Under the pieces are notes generated by a model. It made no database searches. It had not been told where the DNA came from and was given only the letters and a program-made list of their open reading frames with translations. A program made the translations under genes and the position numbers. This document shows positions 24,861 to 39,815 of a stretch of 64,000 nucleotides of DNA, in pieces (the first letter of the stretch is position 1; the number at the start of each line of letters is the position of its first letter). This DNA is from Monarcha castaneiventris obscurior (taxonomy: Eukaryota > Chordata > Aves > Passeriformes > Monarchidae): assembly GCA_026261815.1 (NCBI GenBank), contig JAMPIT010000890.1:10570001-10634000 (forward strand). The letters are read 5' to 3'.

Positions 24861-27800
24861 TGCACACAGGACGTAAGAAATCACCTTTTTCTCTCCCCCA
24901 GCCAAAATGAGAGAGCAGGCTTTTGTATGCTAATCAATTTTCCCACCTGAACCATGTCATTGCCCAGCACCAAAATGGGCATTAGCACCAACCATAAGAT
25001 TCTGCAGCTCCCAGGCAACAAGCCAGCCTCAAGGTGCCTTCACTTCAGTGACAAGGTGTAATTCTTCTGTTTGCTTTCTCAAAAAAAAGCTGTTTTGGAA
25101 TATAACATATCAGCTGTAATTTCCTTGTTGGTGTTCATGGTCTTGTACAATGTGAGAGTGACCAGTGCTGTCCAGGTGGCCTCTTTTGTAATAAAGAGTA
25201 GTGAGAGCTGGACAATCCATCACAAGCAACCTTGCATATGATTCAACATAAAGAAAACAACTTTTGGTTTAATAAAGTCAGTTGCCAAACAGCCACAGGA
25301 AGAAGCCATTGCAACTCAATGTGGAGATGAGATTTTACCAGAAAAAGATGTTCGCTGGTTTCCTGCAATTTGCAGGATTAGTGCTTGCATTTTTACCCTT
25401 GCACCACCTGCCCTTGAGACACAGGCGTCTCCCTCCCTAGTTGCTGTCCATACAATTTCACCCTGGATTTTCTTTCAGTTCATGGTTTTGCAGTTGATGG
25501 CTGAGAGTGCACACATTCACATTCCTCCTGCTTTTTCACTTTTTCTCCCCAGACCTGCTTTGCCATGGCTCTGCTGGCTCCTGGTAGGTGTGGGCACCCT
25601 GTCCCCCCTTCAGGGAATGGCCCCCAGTTGTGGGGCACTTGTCCCACACAGCACTGGCTGGACCTCCCCGGCAGCTGCCAGCCCTCCCCTCCTTGGCACT
25701 GCCTGTACTCAGGCAATTAGAAGGATTTTCTTTCCCAAAACACAGCTCTAATTATAATCTAATTCATCTTATTTGAAGTACAGTTTGGTAGTATTTCCAT
25801 TATGCAAATATCAATTTATTATCCTCACATTATGTTTTGACTACAGTTGTGTTGCTAATTAGAGGTAATTTAAGTGCTTTTAAAAACCCCATCCTTCCCT
25901 CTCCATGCACCCTTACTTCCTTGCAAACCACACAGTGCAGATATTTAGCACAGAGTCAGTGATGAAAACCTGCAGTTATCAGCTCTGTTTGCATCATTCT
26001 AATTGACTTTCATTATGTTAGAAACCACTTAGAAAGCATGATTTTTTCTGATTTACTTGGGATCGGGGATGGAGACATGAAAGAGAGGAAGGTAACTTAC
26101 TCCAGCTGCATTTCTAACATTTTTCTGCCCAGACTTCCAAGTGCATTTGGTGTGGCTTTCCAGGTAACTGACCACGCTGTTGCCTTTGGCTGAGAGGGAA
26201 AATTAGAATTACATTAATGCTAGTCTAGGAAAGACAACACATCCCTGTCATAAGAGAGAGAAAAGCTGACCTCAGGAATTTAGCTGAAAAAATCCTAAAC
26301 CAGGCTGTTGTGGAGGTATCTGTGTGTCCTGTTTAGTCCCACCAGCAGAGGCACTAGGAAACAAGGAAAAACCCCTCTGATAACAGCAATTCCCATCTGC
26401 CCTGGCTGAAGGCAATGGGAGGACTGTAGGTTTTGGTCATGGAGGCTGCCTAGCTCATTACAGGCATTAGAAGGTGGTCAGTGGAGATTTTTTGGGGGCA
26501 AAGGAGACAGCCATAGGGAGATGTGTGGGAATAGGGACTAGGCAATGGGAGTTTATGGAGGGCTAACACGGTCTGTCACCAACATCCTTAAAAATCTCCA
26601 CAGGGTTACTCCTCCCAACCCCTTTTACAGTAACCATTTCTTCTATCCACTTTTCTTCTGCAGACTTTTCTGTTGGGCATGTTAGGTGTGTCTGCTGCCA
26701 CAGCTCAGGGCAGGGAGGGATCCTACCTGCTATGCAGGTGGCAAAAAGGTTTCCACCTCCCAAAGCATCTCCAGGGCCGTCCTGGCTTGATTTGGCTGGC
26801 ATGTTTTCTGACTATAGAAATATTGTTTTACCAAACGTTTTGAGGAGCTCTCAGAGCTTCCCAGAAAGACGACTTTTAGCAGGGGAAAGGGAGTGTTATT
26901 GCCTCTAAAAAAAGCCCACTAGAATGATCAAACTCATACATGGCTAAAGAAGCTGTGCAGCTCTGACTTTGAAGCGCTTGCTTCAGCAGTAGCTGAACAT
27001 TAGGGGTCCCCAGTGGACTTTCAAAAGCTTTGTTAGGGGGAAAAAAAAAAAAAAAAAAGAAAATGAAAAAAAAAAAAAAAAAGACTGAAGCTTTCCTGAA
27101 TTTGTCTACAATATAAATCCCAATACCCCACCCACCTACCAGGCAAGCTCTGTTGATACCAGGGGCAAAACAACAGCATTAATGCTCTGACGTAAAATGA
27201 AGACAGCGGCCGCTGTGCTGTGCCTACAGAAACCCGGGGCTCTCGGAGAGGGCCTTTTCTTTCTGCCCAAAGTCAAGCTTCAAAGCCTCCTGCTCCGTTT
27301 TGTTCTTAATTGCAAGTGCTACTGCAGTGGGAAGGGTTGTTTTTGTTTTGCCAATCTCCTTCCCCGCTTTTAGTTTATTTTCCTCAGGAGACATTATCTT
27401 TCATTTGCGGAGTGAATTCAGCGTCCTGTAATGGAGACTTAATGGTCGTGGGCGGGTCTGGGGGAAGCTCTGCCGTGGCACTGCCACACTGCACCAAACC
27501 TCCTCCACCCGGCAAGGAGCCGGGCTCTTCCCGTGGGAGAGGAGTCAGCAGTGGGATTAGGCAGATCATTTGCACTTTTTGCATCCATCAGATGTTGAAA
27601 GGGCACGGGACACCCCAGCTGTCCCCCCATACAAAACACAGCGGGCCCTTCACTGGCACTGAGACGAAGAGCACGGCTCAACTTCCACATGGAGGAAGGG
27701 AGGGCAGAAGGCGAGGCCAAACATTGGCACTTGTGTTCGGATGGGAGCAGCGAGGCTCTGCCCAGCCCACCTCAGCACTGGTGGTGTTATGGAGAGTGTC

Positions 27801-30800
27801 TCTTCTTCCCTTACCGCCCCAGTGGGTGCACAGGCCAGCACAGTGGCCAGCCCCAGCAGACTGCGCTGCTGCACGGGGCTGTTCCGCACCAGAGGACAGG
27901 GCCTGGGAAGTGGTGGGCTTTGCCAGACAGGGGGGATCCCATGCAGACCCAAGCAGGTCACATGCAAACACCAGGCAATCACAGAGCATTGTGCACAGAT
28001 CCCCTGAAATCAGCATTTTGTGAAGGCCACAAGGCCTGGAAAAGTGTCTCGGGAACCCTGCTCAAAGCCAAGCCCCTGGCTATGGCACTGGTGTGGTTCC
28101 CGTCTCTGGGAAGGGAGGAGATCTTACCTACAGTGCAGACAACTTCAAGAAAGCCATTTTGTTAAACATCCCACTGCTGAATAGCAGTACTTTAAGGAGA
28201 CCCCCAGAAAGGGAAGAAACAATGGATTTGTCTTCCAGAAGCTAAAAGAAATATTATGGTAAAAGTGTCCAACAAGACCTGACAACGCTTTAAAGGACTG
28301 TCATTTCAGTGTCCCACAGCTGACAGCTCTGTCATTCAGCTCTCAGACATTATCACATATGATAATCCACATCGCTTTCACTCATGGATTAAGAGGGTAC
28401 AAATACTGTAATACTATGTCCTTAGTGCACTAAGAATTTCTTAAGGTAAGATAGATGCAAGATGAGCTTTGCATTTTTACTTGGTTCACGTTTTGTGTGG
28501 GATGCTCCCTGGCAGCTGCTCCCAGAAGGATTTAGGACCTTTTGTAAAACCATCTCTGCCACATGGTGGGTACTGCTGGGACAGCACCTGGCAACATCCC
28601 CTCTCCATAGGCAAATTCCTTTTTTTTTTATGATAAAAGTTGTAAAGCCCTGAAACTACTCAAGGTTATCCAAAGCCTGGATGGGGAGGTGCTAATTAAA
28701 GGTGGGTGTGAGCACTCAGGCCTCCCTGGGAACACATCTTGGCAGGAGGCTGAGTGGTTCAGGTCATGCTGCAGCTCTCAAGAGCTGGCAGTGCTCTGTC
28801 AGCCCCAGTGCAGCTTTGCATCACAAGCCCACAGCACAAGCCCAGCCTTACAAGCAAACACCAAGGTGTGTCTGGCCTCATCCCCTGCCCAGGACATACA
28901 GGGAAGAAAAGCAGTGCAGTGCAAAAATCCAGGCTGCATGGAAGCCTCCATCACAAAATAAAACCTAAATATTTTAAGGTTGTGTCAATTTCCCTGATGT
29001 TATCAAGGGGCCTCTGAGTTTCCTGCTGCCAAACTGTCTTTATCATGAATTAAGCTGTAGTTCTGCCTTACCAGAAGAAAGGTGTGGATCCACACCTCAG
29101 GGAGCAGAGTTTTTCACGGGGCAGTAAAATGTATGAGGAATACTAACTCTAAATGCAATTATCCTTAGGGTAGTCCCAGAGGCAGTAAAGCATCTGTGAT
29201 TCTCCAGCTGTGTGAACTTCATCACTATCAGGTATGTCAACACATACTCTTGAGCATTCAACAAGACCTGTTTGGGAAAAGACTTAAGTGCAGGCAGAAT
29301 AAGCATCTTCCAGTGTTATACATCTTAACTGGGACTTCCTGAAAACACAACATCATCAAGCTAGACATTTTGAACCAGGCACCACCACCTTTTCAAATCC
29401 ATTTCCAAGCAGCTGTTTTCCCTCAGTCACAAGCTGGAGATCAGGGTACCCCTGCTAGCTGTGAGCTTTGCCTCGCCTCAGTAAACAAGGATTCACTACT
29501 TTTTTTTCCACACTTGAGGCATTGGGAAGGAAAGGCACAACACCTTCCCCCCAAGCCTCCCTTACTGCTGTGGGTAATTGCCATCTGCTTTCCAGTTTGC
29601 TCATGATTAGGCAGGGGATCAGATAAAAACCCACTGCATGCCACGCAAGGAATCTGGAAAACACCTACCTGTAACAGGCTACTAATACCAAGCAGCTGTG
29701 ACTGTGAAGGTGGCAGCTCTGCAGTTGTGGACCCCCCAGTTCACCCCTCTCTGCTCCAAGTGCCCTGGTGCATGTCCTGTGGCTCTTTTACAAGAGCACT
29801 GTAAGATGGAGGGGCTGCTGGGTTGAAACCCAGAGAAAGCCCTGGGCATGGGGAGAAGAAAACAAGACCTTCAGCAACGAAAAAACAAACTGTTCTTCTT
29901 TTTCTCCAATCTTTGCTCTGCTTGCCTTCAATACGGGGTTAATAAGGGGCATTGAAATATAGTCACATTATAACCCAAAATGAGTTCACATCAGGAATTA
30001 AGTTGTCCCTTAGGAAAAGAAAAATGCCCAGGCACTGTTTGGAAACTAAAAGCAAAATTATCCTCTGTAGGTGGGGTACAGCAGCAGGTGGCTATGACAG
30101 AAACAAGGGGACCCCCACATGCACACCTTTCATCTTGTCTGCTCAGGGAAGGATTGGTAGATTTTGGGAGAAGAGCCTCTGAGTGGCAGAAAATGTTTTC
30201 TCAAAGTTCAGAAAAAATAGATGAATTGGGATGACTGCCTCTACCTGTTGCTACCACACATCCAATACTTCTCAAATCCCCCATAAAGCAACCATTTAAT
30301 TAAGGAGTCAGCTTGACAAAATTAGAATAAACTCTGCTGGAGCTTAATGATGATCAGATCATTTTTACTGCCAGTTTTCCTCCAAAATGAACATCAGGCT
30401 ATCATAGACTCCATCATAGATGACTTTCGCCTGGTTCTCCTGTTTGCCACTCACATCAGTATGGCTGACTGCCTTAAAAATAGCAAAATCAGCCAATTTC
30501 CCCCCTTTCCCATGTGATTCATCCAGCACAACACTGGTTGGTACTCATCTGTTTCCCAAAATGCCTGTGTGATGGTGTCCAAGTTATCAGCAACAGCATT
30601 TTTATAAAACACTTTTAGCAAAATGTCAGTGGCTTTGCCCAAGCTCTGATAAATATCTGCATAAGATGAACTGAATCCAGCAGGGACTTTACCCCAAAGT
30701 CTCGATTCAGCAACACAACTAAGTCCACACTTCAATTATTTTCTATTATTTTACAACGTGGGATGAACAAATGAGGCAGGGCCTTGAGTCTCTGGCATGT

Positions 30801-33800
30801 TCAGCAGGCTGTTTGCCCAAAGCTTACTCACAAACCAGCAGTAACAACTGTAACAGAACTCACCTTTTCAGTGATGAGGGGAAAACCCAGTTGCACACAT
30901 TCTCTTTCTTAAATGAGGTGGGAACCAGACCAGTAAGTAGTTTCCTGTAGCCATTGAAAGATATGATTTAGGATAATTTTTTCCCCATGTATACAATGGC
31001 TGAAAAACTGTAGAATGAAAAGCCTTTTGTGGATGCTCCAACATTTAGAAAAAGCTGACTAAAATGTATTCTCATCATCCAAAGGATGAGTGCTCGGCAG
31101 AGGTGGAGGAAAGGCTCCAGTGCCACTGAGGACTGGCACAGCATTGCCAGCCCAGCTGGTCCTTTCCTGACCACCTTTACACCTGGCTGTCACGAGGGAA
31201 GCGAGTTTTGTGAATAAAACCCATGTTCACAACCTGTCAATAATGCAGTCTGGTGCTCCGTAAGTCCCATTTAATAGCTAATAAAATTCAAACCAAAAAC
31301 CAGAATCCTGTTGGATAATAGGAAGCCAGTGTGACATGCTTCCATGCAAACTTTGCTGGAGCAGTGACAAGTTGTTGCTCAGACACAAGTACGAAGACCC
31401 TGAAGATCCCTTGGTTTCTTTCCCATATATAATTGATGGCACCTGCCTTTGCCATCCTCATTCACATATAGAAATGGCCTGCCTGGAAGTTGGCAAGCAC
31501 TCATCGACCCAGCAATATCAGCTGACCATTACCTTATAAATGGGCAGCTCAGATAGTGCAAAATTTCTTTTCAGGTATTTCTTCTGTATTCACCTTGGCT
31601 TCTGAGGATGGGAATTTTGTGTATGTGTTTCTCTCTGCCTCACCACCACTGCTGTAGCACCCAGGTCTCTTGGCCAAATAGCAAGACCACACTGCAGCAG
31701 ATAAGCAGAGCTAAATCCATCATCCACTGTGGCATTTGTCCTAAAGCTTGCTGGAAACTCCTCTCAAAGCTTTCCCAATCTAACTTGCTGAGTCAAAACA
31801 ACCAAGGCAACCCCCATCTCCACAACATCAACACTAAACTGGGCCAGTCCTGGCAGGCAGCAGGCCTGAGCAGTAACCTGGGGACTTCGGGCACTGCCCT
31901 GATTCAACCAGACAAAATAACATAGCCCTGATGGGCTTTAAGCATCTTAAAACCAGCAGTCACATAAACATCAGAGCTCACCGACACATTTACTGGCGTC
32001 CTGTTACCTCTTACATAACAGCAAGGGCAATTTTCAGTGTAGCTGAAGCACAATCAGGGGTGGCAGCAGCACCTGTGAATGAGATGCACACCCTACATCA
32101 TAGTGCAGGAACTGTTATTGTATTTCCTATTTCCCAGCTGCGTACACTCCTCTGCTCCAGAAGCCCTGAACATCAGCCACTGGTGCTTCAGCCCTTGCAA
32201 AAGCTGACACACCCAATTTTCCGGTTTGCTCTGACCACCGTTTGCATCTCTTTGGCAAAACACAACAGGTTGGGGTTTTTTTGCCTGACGCAGGAAAACA
32301 CTCTCCTGAGGAAACACTTCAAAGTTCCCTTTCCTCTTGCATTTTTTCAGCATAGAGGCACAGGGTACTTGTGTTGGTGAGAGCAGGGGAAAGCAGATTT
32401 GGGCAGATGGGAAGACAGCAAGAGACTATAAATTTTCTAAGCCCCAGCAGAAGCATCACTAAAGTGATTACAATGACTCTTCTCAGTAAATGCAAGTGGG
32501 AAATGTCTTTTGACTATCAGCCTTTGAATAAAGGTGCTGCAAGAGGAGGCCTGTACTTGTGACTACTCTCTAAACAAACCAGCCTGAATGTATAGTTCCC
32601 ATTTCAGGGTCACAGAGCACGGGCTTTTTCCAGCTGAGAGCATTTTATTAGCTAAAAAAATGCCATGAGCCCAACAGTGATCCACCCAGGATGCCTGGAG
32701 CAAACCCTTCTTTTGTAAATGGATAAGCAAGTTACAGGTGCTTTACTGCCCACAGCCATAGAGAGAGCACCTGGCTGCCCATGACCCAGGCATTCTGGTA
32801 CCAGGAATCTGGGATGTGTCTGTAAAGCTGATACAGCAGTGGCTGAAGCTGCAAACAGGCTTTGGGCACAGAGGAGACAGAGGAGAGGGTACCCCAATGA
32901 GTCCCCTCTGAAGTCTGAAACTCACACAGGGAGCTGTAAAGGCTGTTCGGACGATTCAGGTACTCATCTTTCAGTGCAATCTGTTCACACACAGCAGCTT
33001 TCAGAGGCACCAGGAACAGATACATCCATAGGTCCTTTCTCACCCGCAGGGACATCTGGCTGAAGGACCTCTGCTAAGAGGCAGGGACCCTGCTGATGTC
33101 ACATTTCATTACTTGGATCTCCTGGTCACCTCTTTCAGCCTGGTTTTCCTCCTCCAATCCCATTAACCAGCCCACTGCCATACCTAGGAGAAGCCTCTAA
33201 AGCCACAGCATGGCAGGATGTCATTTTGAGAAGAAAAAGCAGTGTGAAGGCCCAGTTCCTTGAGCTGCTCTACCAGCATGTTGTAGGGTAGATGCTCCTG
33301 CATAGGGAAGCCCTTTAAGAACCTTATCTCATCTTTAGGACAATGAGTAGGGGATGAGTGCAGTGAATGTTGGAATTTCAGGATGGTTTTTCTCTGCTTG
33401 ATGTTTTGTTTGCCAGAAGAGAGATGATGGGTTGGTCCTACCTTGGCAATGTATGGTTTCTGTCTTGTGAGCAAATCTCTCTTCTTTCCTTCTTTCTGAT
33501 GGGCAAGGACCATCATGTCCTGCCCTCTCCAGAGGACAAGGAAAAGAATTCAGTGTGAGAAGTCAGCTGAAGGGCCACCTCATCCTGGTAGCCAGCTCAA
33601 ACAGCAGGATCTGTTTCTCATTTCATGGCATGAGGGTGCATCATGCTGGTTTCTGCTCTCCAGTTCTGAGCAGGCTAATGTACTTCAAACTGAAGTAGGC
33701 TCCTCCAAGCTTCGCATGGCTCTGATTGCATAGCCTCTGCAATCTTGAGTAATTATCATTGCCAAGGGCTCCTCAGAGTTCAGCACAAGGACCGCTGAAA

Positions 33801-36800
33801 TTGCAGCACTGCAGAGGAGTCCCCTCCCCCAAAACTCTTTCTGATGGTCCCTTGTGTTTCTGACCCCAATTGCTGCTGGGAGAGTCGGGAAGGGAAGATC
33901 AGTTCAAAATAGGAAGGCTGGATAAAGAAAGAAGGCCTTTCTTTAGTTTCAAGGGTGCAGCACTAACACACCATTTTTTCCTGCTGCTTGCAGCACATCT
34001 CAACTCCACTGTTCATGAAGCAGCTTGTCAGGGGAGGAGTTGTTGTCCCCCACTGGCTGGGACTATGAAGCATGTCCTTGGTGGTGAGCAGGATTTCACA
34101 CTGCAGACACCCTCTGTTGAAAACTAAAAGTGTAGTCTTGAGTGTCAACACAGACAAGTTCATTTCTTGAATCTAAAGGTAGGGCTATGCCAGCAAGCAA
34201 CTGCCTTCATGGAACTAGAAAGATGAGGGTGGCAGCGGAGGCTAACAATTCATGGCAGTGCAAAGATCCAACCCCTGCAAATGATACCCCACTTGAAGAC
34301 ACTGTTTGACATTAAAACCATCATGAGTGCAAAACCTACTTGCCCTGGGGGCTCGGGTGGGGAGTGGGCATAACATATTTTCCCATAGCTTGAGCCACAG
34401 CTCAGCTGTGACTCTTTTGCAGCAGCTCAGGAAAAAAAAAGGAGAATTGCTGGATATTTCAAAAACCAAAGAGAGAAGACAAAAAAAAAAAGCAGTCACC
34501 AGCCTGGGTTTTGGGGGCAAAACCATAGCTTGAGGTGCCACAGACAAACAGAGAAACCAAGAGGGAGGCTCTGGAAAAAGCCAACAGAGGAAAGGTCAAA
34601 ATACTGGTGCTCTGCAGTGGAGCTAAGGGATGGATGCCCAGGGCAAAGCCACAGACATGCCTCAAGGCCAGAAGGTTTAATCCCTCTGCCACAGGAGCTG
34701 CCTTTCACTTAGTCCTGTCCCTGAGCAGTGACAGGGCAAACTGCAGGGTCAGGAGGGCTTCTCTCCCGAAGGGCATTCCTCTGATGCTGCCCCTCCCATC
34801 CAGTGTCGCTCCATGCCTGGGGAAGAGGAGTCTGCAGAGCCCTCCCACTGCCAGCATCCTCCCTTGCCCTCCGCACAGCATGCCGGAGCTAACTCGCCTC
34901 TGAACTGCACTTCAGCAAATTAAACTATTTATTAGTCCAGGCTTAATGAAGCCGTTCACCACTCAAGAGGTTCACCTGGAAAGCCCACAGCGTTATCCTT
35001 GTGGTGGGGAGGCTGTAGTCAGTGCTGAGAGCATCCCTGTGCAACACCCAAAACACAGGCAGTGACTGTCCTGGCTGCAATGCTCAGGCCCCATAGACAT
35101 ATTTGGGCTCTTTTGGTTGACTGGGGTTCTCTACAGAGTCCTTTCCCAAAAGCCTTTAGGCAACTCGATGATTTGTAAATATTTTTCCACTGAGAGCTTT
35201 TGGGGTGGATGGGTGGCCAGAACAGCTCCAAAAGAATAAAAAATATTAGTCTATGGCTCATTACACTAACATTACTGCTCATCTGGAGCACAGGAAACTG
35301 CTCCTCCAGACCAGGAAGAGAAAAATCCTCATTTCAGGCACCAAAAGGCTTTCCATGGTTTCCTGTTGGAATAACTGCAGCCACTGAGCAGTAAATTCAC
35401 TTCCAGGAGAAAACACTCAAGATTCCACAGGGATTCACAACTATATTATAGAGAAACAAGTGCCTCAAAAATTTACAGGTTCTTAGGAAAATAAATGTTT
35501 GTTTTGCCTCCCTCTTGGAAAGAGACACAGAGAAAAAAAAAAAAACATTCAGGCAAACAACTCTATTAATATTTACATAGAAAATAGGTGCATATTTGCT
35601 CCATAACATGTTAGCAACAGAGCAAACCATCTGCAGCCCTCCACCCAAAATAAGAAAAGAACTCCCAAGTGTGAGTACCAAAAAGTCCTGCTAAAAGTCT
35701 TCTGACCTGGTGCAGCTCCAGACCAAGAAGGAAAGAATAGAACCACCTTACTGCTACTCCCTTGCAAATGGTTCATATTAGCAGTGGGGGCTTTGCTCCT
35801 CCCTGAAGCCACCTGTGGATAACTCCCATCAGAGCCAGCTGGTGCAGCTCACCTAATCACAAGGCTGGGTTTGTTCCCCTTTATTTGAAAACCAGCTTTT
35901 CCAGAGACTTGATTGGGCCCACACAGAGCATCGTGCTCCTGTTACTTATGTTATGGTTTTAAAGGCAGTCACAGTGATTCACCTGTGAATGATGTTTACT
36001 TGTCCCAGGAGTCTGGCAAGGTTTCTGCACATGACCTTGGTCCCAAGAACAGAAGTGACAGGTAAAAGTGCCCAAGGAAGAAAAATTGAGAGGTTTTCTT
36101 CTTTTTAAAAGTTTTTTTTTGCTTGTTTTTAAATAAAATTTCTGCTTAAGCCAAAGGAAAATCTGAATTTGTGGCCTGCCCACTCACCTGTGTACAGCAG
36201 CAAACCTGGCCCCTTTGTGCACCACTGGGCTCAGGACGTGTGACTAGCTGCAATGAAACACAAGTTTCAGGAGACCTTGTTTACCTTCTACCTTCCCCAA
36301 AAATTATTACTGATATTTTGTGGAGTCGGTTGAAGTATTTAAGAGATTGAAGGCATTGACTGTGATTTCTGACAGTAGATTCAAAGCATGTTATAGTCTC
36401 TCTCTGTGAAGTTTTGCACTGCTGAATTAGATCAAATGCTGATGCCTTTGGGGGCAATAAAAATAATTCCAGCTTGTGACAGAAAATGAATTATAATTCA
36501 GAATAATTCTTGGTAGAAATCATATATTGTTTAATTAGAGCCATAACGGCTATTTGATTTTGAGATAAGAAGTGGTTACCATAGAGACCCAATTCTTAAA
36601 GATGATTTTTGCCTAACACTGTATAAAATGCTTTACGATACCTGCCTTCACAAGAAAGCAATTTACAAAAATGAGTTTTCCTAGTGTTAGGTCTGGGGTA
36701 TGAACAAGCAACATAGGCTATACATGGAAAAACACTCCCTGCTTCGTTACTGCCTGAAAAGCCCTATATGCACATTTCCCTGCGAGCACACTCATAGATG

Positions 36801-39400
36801 TTGTCTCAGATTCAGAGCAAGCTACAAATCTTGCTCAGCTTTCAAGACCATGTAGACTCTGTGGAAGAATTTCAAACCTTTGTGGAGTGTTAGAAAAAAA
36901 TGAGAGAAGGAAAACAGAGACAGAGATGTATTTGTTCTGCAGAACAAGCCATCCCCTACTGCCTACCATCAGGGAGGGTAAAAAATGTTTTTACTTACTC
37001 TGAGCAGTCTTAATATGCATTTCTCTAATAGACCATCCACCAACACTTTGAGGAAACATACCCTGAAGTCACAACCATTGCTAGAGTCAAGCAGAGGCAC
37101 ATTTTGACATGTGAAGTAAAATGCAATTCTCAGGGAGACTAGTAAAAATTACCATTAGTCAATAATATAATCTTTTTGGGGCTTCTTTTGGTAATCCTTG
37201 CTTATTTCCCTGCATCCCTGTGGTGGATTTAGAGGGACTGGTCTGCAGGGTTGCTCCAGAGAGTGCAGACCTGCTCCTGTGCCAAGCTGTGTGGGAAGCT
37301 GGGTGTCTGGCTGCCTCCCACTAATAACCACTAATAACATGTCCCTGGCAGCCCGGGAGGGTGATGCAGCCCATTTTCACTTGGGTAACCTGGTAGTGAA
37401 ACCAACTTGCCCATGGGCAGGACCCCTGTGGGCAACCACAACCATGGTCATGGGGCTGAAGGACTGGGCTCATCACTGGACCTCTGCTGCCTTGTGGAAT
37501 CCAGTTGTCTGTCTACCTTCAGATCAAAATCATTTTGGCTAGTAAAGGGAGTGAGTCAGGGAGAGAGGCAGCACTGATCCAGCTGGGGTGGAAAGCAGGT
37601 TTTCCTGTGTCATTGTAGATTTTCTTGTCATCAGTGATCGCCCTGCAGCAGACTACTCTGATATACAGTATCTTATACTACATTCACCCTTCCTAAATTG
37701 CTTCATGGCCCTTGCTCTGATCCTCAGGATAGCCCTGATTTGGGAGAGTACAGAGCTGACAACCCCTGTCCAGTGAACTCTGGGTTTCTCACTCCCTGAG
37801 GTGTCTTCTCCTGCCAAAAATTCCTGGCAAACCATAGCCAATCATGTGCAAAACACTGATGCTGTACCTCCAGGTGATTAATATACCAAGCCAGCTCAAT
37901 CTGGGCTTAGTTTAGGCTGTTGGCTACAATTAACCTTTTATTTTTGGAAGTTAATAGATGCAAACTTCTTCCTTCCTGAAATGGAAAGGCAGTGGGTATT
38001 TTAAAGGTCTTACACCTTGCTTCAAAGCTGACCCGCATGGCAGAAGATGAAACAGGAATGTGGCCTTTGCAGCTTCCCTGGGATATGCAGTGAAGGGGCA
38101 GGAAATTTCTCTCCCTCTCACCATTGAGCGATGAGTATTTTCAATAGCATCTTTAATTAAAAAGTGTTGGGCTTTACAGTAAAGGTCTCTCAGCCCCTGC
38201 TGCCGTTGTCCAGCAGGGATGAGGGAGATCAAGCCCTAGAACCTTCAAATGTTTGACTTACTAAAAGCTGCCCCTCTTCCTCAGTGCTCCCCTGTCCCAT
38301 ACCCATGATGACACATTTCTGCTAAAAGCCATCCAGTCTTGTCCCAAAATACACATGGTGCTGAGTTCACTCAGACACCTCAGCTGTTTAAACACTTTTG
38401 CTTTCCAAAAATGTTGGGTCCAAAGGGCAGAGGATTAGATAAAAAAAATCCTAAAGGAGATTTAATACTTTGTATGAAAATGCTAATATGCTAAAGCAAT
38501 TCCAAATATGTATTTAATATATAAATAATTAAGCACCTCATACTAGTCTCAAAGCACTGAATATGAGAAATGAAGGATGCGAAGGTGATGACTGGAACAA
38601 GCCTGTGCTTCAGCTCCCAGACACAGGACTCAGAAAAGTGGGAAGTCATCCCCACCCTTTCTTAAACACTCAACATGTTGCCAACTACCTAAAAGCAACA
38701 GTTGTAACAATTGAAAAATTTTTCAAGATCGTGAGAATCTTGATTTTCAAAATCGTGAAAAACAATCTTCCTCATGTAAAGCATGAGCTTAAAATATCCT
38801 TATTCAGCATTGGATGAATTTCCACCCCTCTTCCCACACCAGAGAGCGCCCATGGGACCAGTGGCTGAGGAGCATCCCTGCCTCTGGCAGGGCTGAGGTG
38901 GGTTCCCTGCTGCTTTCAGGAGCCCCAGCCCATCCCTCTGAACACAGGTCCAGTGGCAGAGTGGCTGGAAGGAAAACTGAATGTTAATTCTGCTTTTATT
39001 GCTGTTTTACCTTTCATGACAGAGCAGGCCCCTGGGAGCCGAGCAAACCTCCTCAGCTCTGTTACAATTCTGGCAGAGGAATAGTTGAATGCCTGAAAAT
39101 GTCATGACTTCAGAGACTTGAAATAAGGATCTGAATGGTTACACTTCCAACAGTTTGGGAAAAAACCCCACAAACTTTATTTTATTTTAATTATTATTTA
39201 CTAGCGTTAAAGTTAAAACACTCTCATAAGAGTTAGGACAGCAACAGACTACCAAGCCTGGAGGAAGAGGGTTAAGGAAGGGCTGAAATTGCTCTTTGTT
39301 TTGGGGAGGTGTGGTTTGGTGGGGTTTCTTTTGCCCTCCACAGGCTCCAGTGATGCTCAGGCTCCTCAGGCTGAAGGCAGAGGGAGGTGCAGGTGTGGCC
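24861..39400. other. Large intergenic region without recognised genes
   Basis: 14.5 kb with only chance frames on both strands. The longest plus frame (27310-28023) is a mix of low-complexity residues with no domain. Simple sequence is listed separately. AT-rich stretches at about 25740-26040 and 36420-36600 are the only places that look like possible conserved noncoding elements. Confidence 0.45.
27041..27082 (+). repeat. Interrupted poly(A) tract
   Basis: Two runs of about 17-18 A separated by GAAAATG. There is no target-site duplication or processed gene body next to it, so I treat it as simple sequence. Confidence 0.9.
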
Positions 39401-39534
39401 CGTGAGGCCCCGTGAGGCCCCACGTGCAGAGCCGTGTCCAGCTCTGCCCGGCACAAGCAGGATGTGCCTGTGGAGCAGGGCCGGAGGAGGCCGTGGGGAT
39501 GTGTGGAGGCCTGGAGCACCCGTCCTCTGCAGCC

Positions 39535-39815
39535 AGGCTGGGAGAGCCGGGGCTGTCCAGCCTGGAGAGGAGCAGGGTCTGGGGAGGCCTCACTGCGGCC
39601 TCCCAGTGCCTAAAGCGGGCAGAGAGCGATGGCAGAAGGGGAAGGGCTTTAGACTAGAAGGGGGAGATGGGGGTCAGATGTTTGGCAGAACTGTGAGGGT
39701 GCTGAGACATCGGAACAGGCTGCTCAGAGGAGCTGTGGATGCCCTGTCCCTGAATGTTCCAGGCCAGGCTGGACAGGGCCCTGAGCAGCCCGATCTGGTG
39801 GGTGGCAGCGCAACC
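39535..39815 (+). mobile_element. CR1 LINE 3' fragment upstream of the RNF4-like gene
   Basis: Recognisable CR1 phrases are CTGTCCAGCCTGGAGAGGAG, GGCAGAACTGTGAGGGTGCT and AGGCTGGACAGGGCCCTGAG, in sense orientation and GC-rich. The 144-codon frame across it is derived from the repeat. It ends about 260 bp before the likely noncoding first exon of the RNF4-like gene. Confidence 0.85.

Noticed and set aside
27310..28023. 237-codon plus-strand frame
   Set aside because: It is Ser/Gly/Pro-rich with overlapping long frames on both strands, which points to base composition rather than coding.
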